Assembly: GCA_015039465.1 (NCBI GenBank)
Contig: MU130702.1
Span: forward strand, 62,001-126,000
Source of the DNA: Phlegmacium glaucopus
Taxonomy: Eukaryota; Basidiomycota; Agaricomycetes; Agaricales; Cortinariaceae
DNA: 64,000 bases
Direction: 5' to 3'
The translations under genes were made by a program, and so were the position numbers. This document shows positions 10,664 to 22,850 of this stretch, one piece after another; the stretch's first letter is position 1, and each line of letters begins with the position of its first letter. Below the pieces are notes generated by a model. That model was not told where the DNA came from, did no database searches, and worked only from the letters and a program-made list of their open reading frames with translations.

Positions 10664-13631
10664 TTAATGGTATCCGCCGCTACAATTTTCACCAAATTGT
10701 GGGCAGGAGTGGAAATCAGAATGTGGTAGCAAAGAAGGATTCGTGGAATTAAAGGTATTGTCCGTCAAGTAATGATTCGTCGTACTAGTTGTTAGAGCAT
10801 GAGGCTGTATTGGCGAGTGACGATGTGTGTAGTTGGCTGCACTTATTGTCATACTTGAATTTTCGCGCACGGCAGGTCCGGTAAGAGGTGCGTGGTAACT
10901 GAAATGATCGAGGTCGCTAGTTCCATGATAAAAGACTTCGTCCGACGTTCCCTTAAATGAAGGCATGTTCGAAAAGATTGGTGAACCACGCCCACTAATA
11001 CCAGTCCCAGCGCTGGTCGCAACAGAAGTAGCTGTGCTTGGTGGTGTATAAGAAGGCCAACCACTCATTCCACGGCCATCGGTGCTACAGGCCGTGCTTG
11101 GAGCCGATTCCACGCGTCTCTGGTACATATGCAGATTAAGAGGGGGAAGTCTTTCACCAGATGCTGACAAGGACAGTGGGGTGTGAGAATTCGAGGTGTT
11201 ATGGGGTATCTGGGAGTGAGGGACTGCAAGAGTTTTGGCGTATTCGTTATCGTAATGAGGGCTATGGTGAGACTGTCCCTGTTGCCTCATCTTGCGATCC
11301 TCCCAAATCATGCGTATGGTCTCCTCCCGCTCTTCACTTTTGGAGAAACTCCATCGCATTGATGTAAGAGCTGTCACACATATCGAGACAGCATCCTCCA
11401 CTGTGAGACGGCGTTCGATATCTTCTTGCTTCAAGTCGTCTTCGTCAAAGACATCACCCTCGATATTTGCAGCAAGATAACCGGCAAAGAAGCAGCCGTC
11501 GCGGACAAGTCCTGCATCCCAATGGAAAATACCAGGAAGCTCACTTAATTTACTGGATGCATGCATGCGAAGAATGCGGATAATGCGTGGTAGCAGGGTC
11601 GTACACTTTCGAGTAGCAGTCGCAAGTAAGTGGTGTGGTGAAAGATAAGGGGAGGAATTAGACGAATGCGAAGAGGGGCGCGAGGAAGCAGATCCTGCGT
11701 ACATAGCTTGGGAGGAAGGGCTGGAAACAAGATGCTTGAGTCCTTCTCGAATAACATTGTCTAGAAACAATAGTTAGGATGGTGAATATGCTTGGGCGTA
11801 ACTTGAAGGCTCACGGCATTCAAAAATGAATATCTGTGATTGACATCAAGATATACCCACGAAATCGAGACTTAAGACTCACCTGCCATCCACTGGTATA
11901 CAGATCCCTTTCAAGGCGACGAGCAACGTTGTCATGCTGAAGTGGTGCCCGTTTTTCTGATTCAAATTCTTCCCAACATCGGTCTAGGTCTCTCCAAATA
12001 TCACGCATGCCATTGGCATCAACAAGTCCATGATGTTCTGCGCGTCGCGTTGCCTTGATGCCAGTTAGCACAGAATGCATCTTGCGGCATACATTACTCA
12101 AGTCAAGTGGTGTAGAAGCAGCGGTTATGAGTTGGATATACGCCTTGTGAAATGTAAAGTCTCGAGGGGTGTATTGCTCAGACTCTGCTAGATGAAATTC
12201 TGCGATATCTGAGTTTGAGCGAGGCGACGGGGGTGAGGGAAGACCTGAAGCTCCAACACCAAAGTTCGGGGGCGGCAAAGTTCTTTGAAATGTATCCAAA
12301 TCCTCATTATTCCTGTGATAAAATAAAATGTAAGCCATGGAAGCCGGTTGAAGATCACACCTAGAGAAGGATGAGATGTACGCACAAAACAAACCGGCCA
12401 CCTCGGATCCCAGTCGTTATACCCTCTTGAGTATAAGCGTACCAAAAAATGCGTGCCCGGATAGCTGCGTCGTCAAAACCTGGCGACGTAGAGGTCGAGA
12501 GAACGCATAAGGCTTGAACCTGTGACAAGGTTGCTTCATATATCGCCAACCGCTCAAGCGGCTGGGCCTCTTAAGTATGTGTGTGAGCTTTGTGAGCGCA
12601 AGGTATAAGCAATGTTCTTACCCTCCAACAGAGGTAAAAGCAATAAAAGAACGCGAACACCATCCAAGGTCGGCCGCCGTAGAACACCATAAAAATCAAT
12701 TTGTTCCATAATGTCATGAAGGAGTGCTTCTGTTCTGCTCTTCCGCTGCCTGCGTTTCGCTCCGGGGTCTTGGCTCTCTGAAGAAGCAGGAGATTCACCA
12801 TCACCTTCCACTATGCCTCGCTCGCTGAGACCGAAGGACGCAGCCCATACAACGAGCAACATTGATATAAGTTGACCTTCATTTCCAAGTAGTTTGCTAC
12901 CCTTGCAATGAGCTGCGTATCTTGCAGGGAATTCAATGGGATCGAGAATGGGACCTGCCAAACAGTGTATGATTAACATACGTTGCATAAATTGACCATA
13001 AATCATTTCATTCACGTTGAACGACAAACCAATGCCAGAAGGGTGAAGCGAAAAAATCACTATGGAGTGTCGGAATACTACTAGATACCTTTGTGTTTGG
13101 TGGTAGGCTTGATGACGACGAATTACCGTCAGCTTCGGTAGTTTTACCATAGATTGCTCTACGCAGATATGGATGTTAACGTGTTTTTTTTAGTGAGTCA
13201 AGGCAATCCTTACTCGACCTGTTGCAATCGTCGACCACGCCTTAACAATTTAACAGCCTTAACATCAGCGAATTCATCACTGATATCAGAGTCTGGATGA
13301 GTTTAAAACCGAAGAGAAAAAACTGTAGAGTAACCAACACGCATTTTATTCCGCGCTCCTTGCAATTCGAACAAGCAGTGTGGGGACCAACAGAATCGAT
13401 TGGCAAATCTTTGAGATCACAACGGACTCTGTGACAAGGCTATCAGACAAAAATATTGCCGAGGACTGAAGGGGCACGGTACCTTCGCATGCGGCAAGCA
13501 CCACAAGCGGAGAACTGTTGACGAGATGATTTCGGTTGGCTAGTCGACCGACGAGAATAGGGGAGACTCGAATTCCGAGTGGGCTGAGCGGTGGCCGCTG
13601 ACGAGCTCGAGGAGGCGCCTCTTGGAGACAT
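10664..13631 (-). CDS. Zn(II)2Cys6 fungal transcription factor
   Basis: DNA-binding regulator. The first exon starts MSPRGASSSSSAATAQP and leads into the binuclear zinc cluster. That cluster is split by introns but reads ACGACRMRR, then VRCDL, TACSNCKERGIKC, giving the six cysteines of the class. The middle (about 12100-13100) carries a fungal-specific transcription factor domain (GSKLLGNEGQLISMLLVVWA, then RRPTLDGVRVLLLLLPLLEG). The C-terminal third (10664-11770) is a long Ser/Thr/His-rich disordered region, typical of activation domains. Target genes cannot be read from the sequence. A relation to xylanolytic-type regulators is possible but unproven. Several introns; about 850 residues. Confidence 0.88.
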
Positions 13632-14547
13632 AGCGCGAGGATGAGATCAAAAGAAGAAAAAGAAAGCGGAACACGGGTTTGTTTGTTTTATAGAGCAATT
13701 AAGGAGGACCAACAAGAGGATCGAAGCGGTTCTGACATTGACTGGGGGAATGAAGGAAGCACGACTGGAACGGATCTGAGAACGGGCAGAGATCTTACAT
13801 GTTACAAGAAAAAAATATATAATTGGGGACAGGCATATGGCATCGTTTGGGTGACTTTTCATCGAGGATGCTTAGTGGCCGGTCAAAGATCTTGCGCCGG
13901 TGGCACTACTTTATTTAAATTGCAGGGATCTAGTCATAAGAACCCTGGACATTTCTACCTCCGTACAAACCTCTACAAGCCTCGCCTTCTGATAAGCAAA
14001 TAAGTTGCGGGGCTTCACAGTGACCTATGATACGAAAACAATGGGAAGTTTAAAGAAAGGCTCTGTCTTAACATATCCAAAAAAGGTCAAATGTTCATTG
14101 CAGTAAGTCTTCATCTCAACACAACGTGTATTCCAGAAGCAAGAGACCTTTACCAAATTTTTGACGTCAAATCTATCATTTTATTTTCTCAGAATATTCC
14201 TATCACACTAATATAATGCTGATCTCAATTGCAAATTAAGTATTACCTTCCAACGTGTGGCGCGCATCACGTACAGGAGCGCACAGGCCATAACGTTGAC
14301 CCTTTTAGCTGCGTGGCCCCAGCAGCATGGCTCGATCTATCTTGAACTCAATCTCAAATCCCTCACAACTTTCTTGGAAAACTTGAGACAATAATTCGTC
14401 TATACAATTGGAAGACAATTCGTCGACTTCCAATTCACACCCGAGGTCAGTATCATGCAGTAATTGGTTTACTAAGATCTACATCGAAGAGTGCAATTTT
14501 TTTTAAAAGTCTGTACCCTGTATCGATCGGACATTACTAACGACCGT
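13632..14547. other. Long intergenic region, transcription factor promoter
   Basis: About 0.9 kb upstream of the Zn2Cys6 gene and downstream of NOP16. It probably contains a long promoter and 5' leader for the regulator. On the minus strand a 56-codon open frame (about 14478-14305, with DELLSQVFQESCEGFEIEF) ends in a stop. It has no start or neighbouring exon that I could join. No RNA gene or repeat recognised. Confidence 0.4.
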
Positions 14548-15625
14548 TTAAGTATTTATTACCCCCATCTTAGATTTTCTCAACGTTCTCCTCAATTGAC
14601 CGACCGTTCTTTGCTCCGGGTTGAGCTTGCGATCCTGCGACATCGCATGGACATCGTCTCCATGTTTTTTCACCAGCGGTCCCAAATATTTGATTTCCCC
14701 AGATGACATGTAACGCGAGCCAATGCCGGAAATAGGGACAGACAGTGTTGTCGAACCAGTGGCAGATGCAGAGATTTGCTCAAGCTCTGTTCAAAGGTGT
14801 TATAAGTTATTAAGGTAAATATACACGGAGTTATGGGGGCCAGTAAAATTGTCTGTGAGCTGGAATCTAACAGTCGAGGTAAACTTTGCCGTTTATAGCA
14901 CCTCAAAGAGATAAGAGAACAAGACGGAAAAGTCAAGGGTGACGCAACATTTGATCAACTCACCTTTGAGGACATGTTGACCCTGGGGGTCGATTCGAAG
15001 CGCAATACTGGACGAAAGATTTGCAGCCCATCTTTGATAATCAGCATCATTATCAGGCTGAAGACCTTCTACTTCTGCGACCTCCGGACCCGGTCGAGTT
15101 TCGCTGGCCTCGAAGCCTATGGTATTGCCAGTATCGTCCCGCAGGATTCTTCCAAAGCCGCTGGGAATACATGGCTCATGATCAGCCGTATCTATAGCAG
15201 GAAACAGTGGCGATGGTTCTTGGATACTGGCATCTGTCAATCTTTCGAAACCACCATGTGCTAAGGGATTTAGATTCAGGGTTAAGCCAAGCTTCGCGTA
15301 GCTGTTGAAATCATTAACAACCCCGGTCACATTCATAGTCAACACAATATATCATAGCCAACATGTAAGTTGTCACATGAATGCCGTGGTCGACCGACAA
15401 GGAACTCACTTCTGGTGAACTGTTTTTTGTTTATCCCATGCTTCCTGAAGAGCCTTGGGTCCACGAATAGCTAGAAAAGATAACCATAACTATTGAAGCT
15501 TACGACAATTATAGGGCACAGCTCTTACGCGGAACTTTTTTCATGTTTCTTTTTGCATGCCGAGAATGAGAAATAGGGCGATGACTCGAAGACCGAGCTT
15601 TACGACGTTGACGAGGATTTGCCAT
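14548..15625 (-). CDS. NOP16: Nucleolar ribosome biogenesis protein Nop16
   Basis: 60S pre-ribosome assembly factor. The N-terminus MANPRQRRKARSSSHRPIS, followed by SRHAKRNMKKVP, is the highly basic nucleolar signature of the family. The IRGPKALQEAWDKQKTV motif and NYAKLGLTLNLN are diagnostic. The C-terminal exon reads DVHAMSQDRKLNPEQRTVGQ then LRRTLRKSKMGVINT, the conserved Nop16 ending. Start ATG at 15625, stop at 14548-14550. Interrupted by several short introns. Length about 230 residues, normal for fungi. The gene is divergent from QCR10. Confidence 0.92.
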
Positions 15626-15765
15626 ATTTTATAAGCTGCAAGCTTGTAAGCAGATGAAACTATCCTAAATTCGTTCGATGCTAAAGTCCTCAGTTGTGAA
15701 AGATTAGAGGATAGAGTTATTTTAACTTGAATGTTTGTTGAATGTTTGTCAAACTAGCAATTGAT

Positions 15766-15773
15766 TATATAAG
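15766..15773 (+). promoter_or_regulatory. TATA box candidate for QCR10
   Basis: The sequence TATATAAG lies 62 nt before the QCR10 start codon, a suitable place for a core promoter. Assigned from sequence and spacing only. Confidence 0.4.
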
Positions 15774-15834
15774 CGGCATTCTCCGTTGGTTTCCGACGTT
15801 GGACAAGCTTCCTGACGAAATCCTTTATACATAG

Positions 15835-16215
15835 ATGGCTCACATCGAATACCACCCACGCTCCCCTGTAAACGCAACTCTTGCCGTATGCCAAATTTTC
15901 CATTTGTCGGCGCAAAACTAATTCATGAAGTAGTCATCAAAACGATGGGTATCAAGCTTAGGACTGTGGGGTGTGGGAGCTGGGACAGCCGCCTTGCTGG
16001 TAAATACCTGTTACTTCCATAGACATTATCAGGGACTCATTTTGTGTCCAGTTTCTCTCAGTGACACCTCTAGTGAAGCGTGAACTTCTGGTAAAAGTGC
16101 CAGTAGTAAGTGTTAGTTTTTATCTTCAAACATGCTCTGGCTCAAGGATATGAACCACCCTCAGTTGGGCTCATACTATGAGGATAAAACACCTATTTCC
16201 GACAAACCTTTTTAG
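15835..16215 (+). CDS. QCR10: Cytochrome bc1 complex subunit 10
   Basis: Small single-helix subunit of mitochondrial respiratory complex III. Four exons join in frame to give MAHIEYHPRSPVN, ATLASSKRWVSSLGLWGVG, AGTAALLFLSVTPLVKREL and a last exon ending YYEDKTPISDKPF. The membrane helix (LGLWGVGAGTAALLFLSV) and the C-terminal YYEDKTP-SDKPF motif are diagnostic of fungal Qcr10. Length about 73 residues, normal. Introns lie at about 15886-15930, 16012-16050 and 16108-16162. Individual exons are too short to be found as long open frames. Confidence 0.9.
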
Positions 16216-16341
16216 AAGCCAACTTCACCGTGGACGACGCTCGACCCTCCAGGAGATTACATTTAGAATAATATAACATCATCAGGAGACATTTTGATCA
16301 ATCGTCAATACCAATTTAGATGGTTCGTTCACAAAAGTGGT

Positions 16342-17646
16342 TTACAACTTATATGGCTCCGTCGCGGGACTGCTGAGATCCAAGCCAAGTTTCACCTCAA
16401 GTTCTTTCACGGCCTCTTGTGTTTTTCCAATATAAACCTCTATCATGACACCCAGGCGTTGTCATCACTCAGTTGTATGCATACAAAAAAGTTGACGTTG
16501 ACTCACGAATGGTGTCTATTCCCAGTTCTTTAGCTGCTTTGAGATTCCTGGACTAAGATCAGGTTTTCGCCTTGCTGTATGAGACGAGGAAGGCTCACAA
16601 GCCAATGTCGTCGAGAAAGACGGCTTCCAGTGGAGAGATCCCGTTTCGCTCACAAGCCAATCGGTAAAAACCATGTTCCGGTTTTCTGTCATGCGTTCTA
16701 TTAGTATAGTGTCGATCGCGCTGGAGATTCCGACAAACCGCATTCCAAGACTACTGCTGTCACAGAAATCGTCGAAGAGCTCCCGAAGATGGGTTGGTGT
16801 AGCACCATCGTCCCACCCGAGAAACTTTCTTTCCTCAGCGGGTACATCGGCCCTTGAGAAGTTGTTCGTCAATGCAATCAGCTTGTGCCGTCCTGCAGCT
16901 GGATAGTAAGGCCAGAGAGATCAGCGTGAAGACTCGAACCTGAGTATGAGTATAGTATGTAAGTTACCTCGAATGCGATGGATTGCCTGTTTGATATGTG
17001 GATCATATTGATTCGCTTCGCGCATCATTGCACCGAATAGCTGGCCAATATCATGAATAATTGATCGAATAAAATGTTTGAAGTCGGTGATACCTCGCGT
17101 CCATTAACGGTCAAGGATTCCGGTAGTTTAGGACATTCTATCAGCGGCCGTTAGCAATAAATGAGAGCCATTGCAATAGTGACTCGCCAAATCCTTTACG
17201 ACGACAGTATGCTTTGTACCTACCAAGAATATTGTTAAGATCCCTTAAGAAATGTGATAGATACCAACCATATGTTTCCGTTAACTGTATCAGACAAGTC
17301 GCGACTGAATCCTTCATAAAATGAAAACAAATCTATTTCGCCACGTTCGAATTTCTGCCACGCGCCATTGGGACCACGCCCTGTGCTGGATCAAAGCAAC
17401 ACAATCAGTGTAGGGAACCGGGAATCTTAAACATATTTAAAAAAGCACATACATGGAACAGTTCAAATAATTAGAAGGAATTCCAAGCTTCTGTTCATAA
17501 GCCGCAATAGCAATGAAGGGACTCCGCATCACTACACCCCCAATCTGTGACGACAAGTAGAAACTTGTCTAAATTTCATGCAGGTATCCCCAGGGGCAAG
17601 GTAATTAATCAGGGTGACCCACGTCGAAAATTACAGCCTTATACAT
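16342..17646 (-). CDS. HAD-superfamily phosphatase-like protein (epoxide hydrolase N-domain/ACAD10 type)
   Basis: Haloacid-dehalogenase-fold protein. Motif I is FDIGGVVMRSP, split by an intron after FD. The first Asp nucleophile is kept, but the second Asp of the classic DxDxT is a Gly, as in the soluble epoxide hydrolase N-terminal and ACAD10-like group. Motif II is near KLIALTNNFS. Motifs III and IV are KPEHGFYRLACERNG and EAVFLDDIGLNLKAAKELG. The C-terminus is DLSSPATEPYKL, with the stop at 16342. Substrate unknown; probably a small phosphorylated metabolite. It is divergent from the penta-EF-hand gene, with 222 bp between starts. Confidence 0.85.
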
Positions 17647-17868
17647 TGATCTACCCTGCCAGCAGTTAGTATAGTGAGGGCCCTGGATCCGGAAGTAAAC
17701 ACACCTATGGTGGCAACTTATGAGTGATTATGTAAAGGTTTAAAACGACAGTTTCTTACATATACAGTGACAGTGGCCCGTGCATCCGATGACATGCACA
17801 GCCACCTCACATTGACTAGGCGCCTTATAAGTATGTAGCGCTATCATCATCAGTTCTATCTCCTTAAC

Positions 17869-18932
17869 ATGTACGGTCAACCTAAACCCCAGCAACAATA
17901 CTATGCTCCAAATACTACCTTCGGTGGCGGTCATCGCCACGGAGGTCATTCACACCAGCCCCAGTACCATGTTCCTCCCCCTGGCACAGATCCTCAGTTA
18001 TGGCAGTGGTTCTCAAGCGTAGATACCGATCGATCAGGATCCATCAGTGTGACCGAATTGCAAAGCGCCCTAGTCAATGGTACAACATTTAAAAGCATCC
18101 ATCCATCCACTTTCGCACCGCTGAATTCATCATCGACTTAGGAAATTGGTCAAGTCAGCCGTTATCCACTATTGATAGTAACCAGGAATTGATTACTAGT
18201 CAACTTTGAACCCAGAATTCGATTTAGACACCGTCAAAATGTTAATGTCCTTATTCGTCCGTCGTTTTCTTTCCCTTTTCATTCGAGATCATATTAAAGC
18301 ACTACCTTTGCAGGATACCAACAGAAATGGAACTATAAGCTTCACTGGTGCTTGCGTCTTTCTCATGTTGGTCGTCACTCAGGTACTCACGGCTGATCGT
18401 GTTCAACAGAGTTTGCAGGCCTCTGGAAATATCTCTTAGAGTGGCAAAATGTGTTTCGCCATTTTGATCGGGATAGGTCAGGAACCATTGAAGAACATGA
18501 ACTCGCCGAAGCAATGCGGAGTTTTGGTTACAACCTCCCGCCTCAACTTCTGACTCTTGTTGGACAGAAATATTGTCTGTATCTTAACCCTTTCATCGCG
18601 GGTTTAGTGCTAATGTAACCAATAATGATAGCGTCTGAACCAGCTACCATCGTAAGATATGGCCCACCCCCTGGCATCACATTTGACCGGTTTGTCCGCG
18701 CATGTGTCGCAATCAAGACACTAACGGAATCATTTCAAAGGTGAGTCCGCCCAGGGGACTAAAAGTATCGTGGTACGGAATTTATAGATAAGCTCAACAG
18801 AGTCGACACCGATAGGGATGGATGGATCCAAATAAGTTATGAACAGTTCATGAATGTGAGCCTTTTTTTTCCAATTCAGTAGCAGCGAACTCTAAACCCA
18901 AATCCAAAAAGATGGTTCTCAGTGCTCCTTGA
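17869..18932 (+). CDS. Penta-EF-hand calcium-binding protein (ALG-2/peflin family)
   Basis: Calcium sensor. The N-terminus is rich in Gly, Gln, Tyr, Pro and His (MYGQPKPQQQYYAPN, GGGHRHGGHSHQP), as in PEF proteins. EF-hand 1 is DTDRSGSISVTELQ. Further hands are DTNRNGTISFTG, DRDRSGTIEEHELAEAM and DTDRDGWIQISYEQF. The IKTLTESFQR stretch precedes the last hand. The final exon encodes MVLSAP and a stop at 18930-18932. Likely role: membrane-associated Ca2+ signalling or ESCRT-linked repair, by family. A TATA-like TTATAAG lies about 40 nt before the ATG. Confidence 0.9.
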
Positions 18933-19093
18933 TGCTCCTCGATTGTTGTGAATAATATGTTGTATAATAATTGTAACCCAAATATCTCCTGTCAGATGAC
19001 CCGGCGTAAACCGCGCCTAATTTCACATGTCACTAGTGCCGTTGAAATTATAAGTAGAACATTACATCTTCCGTCCCATAGTTGTTCTCTGCG

Positions 19094-21939
19094 ATGGCCC
19101 CCGTAACCAGCAAGCTCGTTCCCTGGCCAGAAAATCGGTCTTTTGATAAGCAAGCAATTCCGGTCCCTGGTACTAAGCGACCAGGTCAATCTCGTGCGTA
19201 CCCGCTCAAGGGACTTGGAAACCCATTATTAACTGGTCTTGCACAGCGCACTATCAAAATGGTACTTTGACCTCTCTCTCTAGCTATCTAATCATTGCAC
19301 TTATAACCTGGAACAGGAATTTGGGGGCTAATCGACGACAACACCCCTAACTCGTTGACGACCTTGGACCAGCTTTTCAATGATGGTTTACAAGCAGGAC
19401 TGGATACCCCATTCTTGGGTCGCCGTAACGTCATATCTACTAATCCATTGAAGTTCGCTCCTACCTACACTTGGCTCACCTACGGCGATGTTGACCTCAA
19501 ACGACGATATATTGGAAGTGCTCTCCATTCACTTTTCCAGCAGGGGCACATCGGAGGTGGGGAGTTCCAGACAGTCGGAATTTGGGCACCCAATTGTCCA
19601 GGTATGTCCAGGTCTAAAATAATATTAACCTTAACCATAAACTGGGATAGAATGGCAAATTATCGACATCGCGTGTCAGACTTACCAGAAAGTCGCTGTC
19701 AGCTTGTATGATACACTCGGCAAGGATTCCGTTGGTATGTGAAGTGGTTTAGTGGACATGTTTTGAAAGTTAACAATTTATTCAGAATATATGTAATTCA
19801 CCTCTCTTCTTATACTTTGGCCTTCACTCATTATGAGTCCCAGCATTAACCATGCATACCTCACCGTCATCTTCATGACTTCCGACCATATTCCAACATT
19901 GTTGAAGCTTGTGTCAAAAGTGCCAAATCTGAAGACGATCGTTTGCATGGATGCGGTGTCATTGAATGTTGCTAAAGTTTTGAAGGAATGGAGCCAGACT
20001 CTAGGTCTAGTTTTCAGGGAGTTTGCTGAACGTCTGTTCTCCTTTTCTGCTTTCTATCAGAGGATGTATAATCTAAAATTTTGTACCACAGTTGAAAGTT
20101 ACGGTAAAGCGAACTTGATCGACCCTATTCCCGCCTACCCAGACCTAGTCGCCTCAATTTGCTACACCTCTGTACGTCTTTTTAGATCATGCATGGGATT
20201 TTCTGAAATTTTATCCTCATTCAGGGAACAACTAACAACCCTAAAGGTTTCTTTGCGCATATCTTAAATCCGCAACAGTTATTAAATAATACCGCACAGG
20301 TGTCATTTTGACTCATAAAAGTCTTGCAATGTCGGTTCAAGGACACATGTACGGAATGGGATTGCCTGAAAACCCGGTTCTTATCTCTTATCTTCCCTTG
20401 GCACATATTTATGGAGTGAGTAAGATGATGGATTTTCGGTGCATATCGATTTTGATGAGGCCTGCTAGCGACTTTGTGAACTTGGTGTCATTGCCGTCGG
20501 CGGACAGATTGGTTACTTTACTGGGGACCCGTTGCGTCTTCTTGAAGATGCTCAGATTCTAAAACCAAATTTCTTTCCTTCAGTTCCTCGCGTCCTGAAC
20601 AGGATTTACCAAACTGCCATGGTTGCCGGCAACGCGCCTGGGCTCAAGGGAGCCTTGTTCAAGAAAGCTCTTCAGACAAAGCTTGACCGACTTCATAGTA
20701 CCGGGGCAGTGACACATGCGTTCTGGGATAGGCTAGTTTTTCGCAAGGTGATACTCTCGTCGGTGTAATTATTGGGTGCAAACCTAAGGATTTATCTGTC
20801 TAGATACAAGCAGTTCTGGGTGGTAATATCCTAACGGTCACCAGCGGTTCTGCACCTATCAGCCCTGAAGTCATGGATTTCCTTAAGATTTCCTTTTCCT
20901 GTGAGGTTGCTGAAGGTATGCCCTAGTTAAGTTCCATACCCGCTGCGGCTAATTCTGGTTTTCTCAGGGTGGGATTTTCCATCATTCCTATGGGTTCTTT
21001 TCCCTAAAGTCTTTCTTATAGTTATGGCATGACCGAGAATTGTGCGACTTGTACAAAAACTTGGGCCGATGATCCAAATGCCAGCGGAACTGTAGGACCC
21101 CCCCTACCTGTCAACGAAGTCAAGGTTATAGACGTACCGGCCATGGGTTACACCTCTGAAGATAAGCCCAACCCACGTGGCGAATTGTGTGTACGAGGAG
21201 TGAACTGCTTCACAACATACTACAAAGGTATGTGGCCACTAAAGCATAGGAGGATTACTCGTTGATTGTGTGACTTAAGATGAGAGAAGCACTAAAGAAG
21301 CTGTAGATGCTGAGGGCTGGGTGCATACTGGAGATGTTGCAGAGATCGATTCCTGCGGTCGTGTCAAGATCGTGGATCGTGTCAAGGTGAATATTCTTGT
21401 CAGAGAAGCTGTCGATCAGATGATTTCAATTGTAATTTGGACAGAACATCATGAAGCTCGCCCAGGGTGAGTATGTTGCTCTTGAGAAGATTGAAAACTT
21501 GTACAGCAACATACCACTCGTCGCTCAACTTTACGTTCATGGCGAGGGTCTGCAATCGTACTTGGTTGGGGTTCTAGTTCCTGACCCACTCCAATTTGCG
21601 ATCATTGTGTCGGAGTTGAATGGTAAGAAGACAGCCCCTGAGGATATCGCAGCTCTTACTGCTGCTTGTCGAGATGAGCGTGTCATTGCGTACATTTTGA
21701 CACTGTTGACCAAGATGGCTGAACACAATGGACTAAAAGGGTCTGTTCTTTTTTAACTAACAAAGGAGAAGAACTGATTGAAAGACAGGTTTGAGAGGGT
21801 GAAAAAGATTCATCTAAGCCTTGAGCCATTCAATGTGGAGGATAACACACTGACACCGACGTTGAAGGTGCGACGTAGGGATGTGTACCAAAAGTACAAG
21901 AGAGAGATTGATGCATTGTATGAATCGTCCAAGTTGTAA
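19094..21939 (+). CDS. Long-chain fatty acid-CoA ligase
   Basis: AMP-forming enzyme that activates long-chain fatty acids to acyl-CoA for lipid synthesis or beta-oxidation. Starts [17 protein letters not shown]. The first intron fits best from 19234 (LLT-G joined to [12 protein letters not shown]). The AMP-binding signature reads [20 protein letters not shown] after removing two introns. Further motifs are [52 protein letters not shown] and a C-terminal [16 protein letters not shown], ending ESSKL. About 700 residues and about nine introns, normal for fungal ACSL (Faa1/Faa4 type). The organelle cannot be told from the sequence. Confidence 0.93.
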
Positions 21940-21973
21940 ATAAATATAAATACTTGGTTTGTTCCCTCCCGCC

Positions 21974-22580
21974 ATGTCGAATGAAAGACCAAACGTTGTT
22001 GCACCCCGTCCTGTCCGCATTGCCAATTCCTTCTTTTCAAAAGACGACCTTAAAGTCTCTTTCTACGCTGACATCGCTGACATCGCCGACAAACACTCTC
22101 CAGAACAACCTCGGTGAGCTTTTCGCTTCTACCAAAACTATGCATCCTTTACACCGCCTCCAGCTCCGCTCTTCAGACAGAGGCATTAGAGGAGTTCTTA
22201 TCTATTCTTCGCCCTTCGTTCCTGCGAAAACCCCGTTCTCTGACTACCAGACCCCGCCACCGTTTGGATGTCACCTCCGACCACCACAATTTAGATCCCC
22301 GTGACCGCACAACACCACTCGACAGTCAGGAAATACACCTTGAACCTGATGCACGCTGGTTCTCTTCTTCTATTCTCTGTGCGTACTCAGCAATCCCCAT
22401 CTCTCAAAGTCTTATCTAGTATCGCTAGCTTCTCCCATCTCTCGCATGCACACGCGCAACCCATTCCTCAGAAATTCTGACAACCGTTCTCCTGCTCCTA
22501 TCGCTCCTCTCACTCCTCTCACGCCTGCTGCCATTCCTCTCCCTCTCCCTACCCCGGACGAGCTCGTTGATAGCAGCTAG
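21974..22580 (+). CDS. Small protein of unknown function, three exons
   Basis: Three exons join in frame. Exon 1 is MSNERPNVVAPRPVRIANSF then FSKDDLKVSFYADIADIADK. Exon 2 is SALQTEALEEFLSILRPSF and continues to WFSSSIL. Exon 3 is PISRMHTRNPFLRNSDNRSP and ends PLPTPDELVDSS. Both introns have canonical GT-AG ends (donor at 22112, second intron about 22378-22429). The protein of about 155 residues is Ser/Pro/Arg-rich, with one helical segment (TEALEEFLSIL), and shows no known domain. The ATG is only 34 nt after the ligase stop, so the promoter must overlap the preceding gene's 3' end. Coding nature is inferred from frame continuity and codon composition. Confidence 0.6.
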
Positions 22581-22850
22581 TCATCACAACAAATCCACAC
22601 TCATAATTAGCATAGCACCAACCTATTGTAAAGTTTTTCCCGCTTTTTTCTGCATCCTCGCTGCCTTTAATTATCACATATACCAACATCCAACTCGTTA
22701 CTCCAGGATACATTTTTGCTCCCTTGTTTTCGCGTATCTAATACAAATATCCAGATATCTGAGGGTATTCTCCTTGTAAAATTGTACATTGTTCCATTGT
22801 AGCACTTGGTTCAAACTGTATATATATATATTGCTTTATCCTCCTAACTC

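Noticed and set aside
13641..14003. 120-codon plus-strand open frame starting 10 bp from the Zn2Cys6 gene start
   Set aside because: Composition is not protein-like, no domain is seen, and it sits where the regulator's promoter and 5' leader should be.
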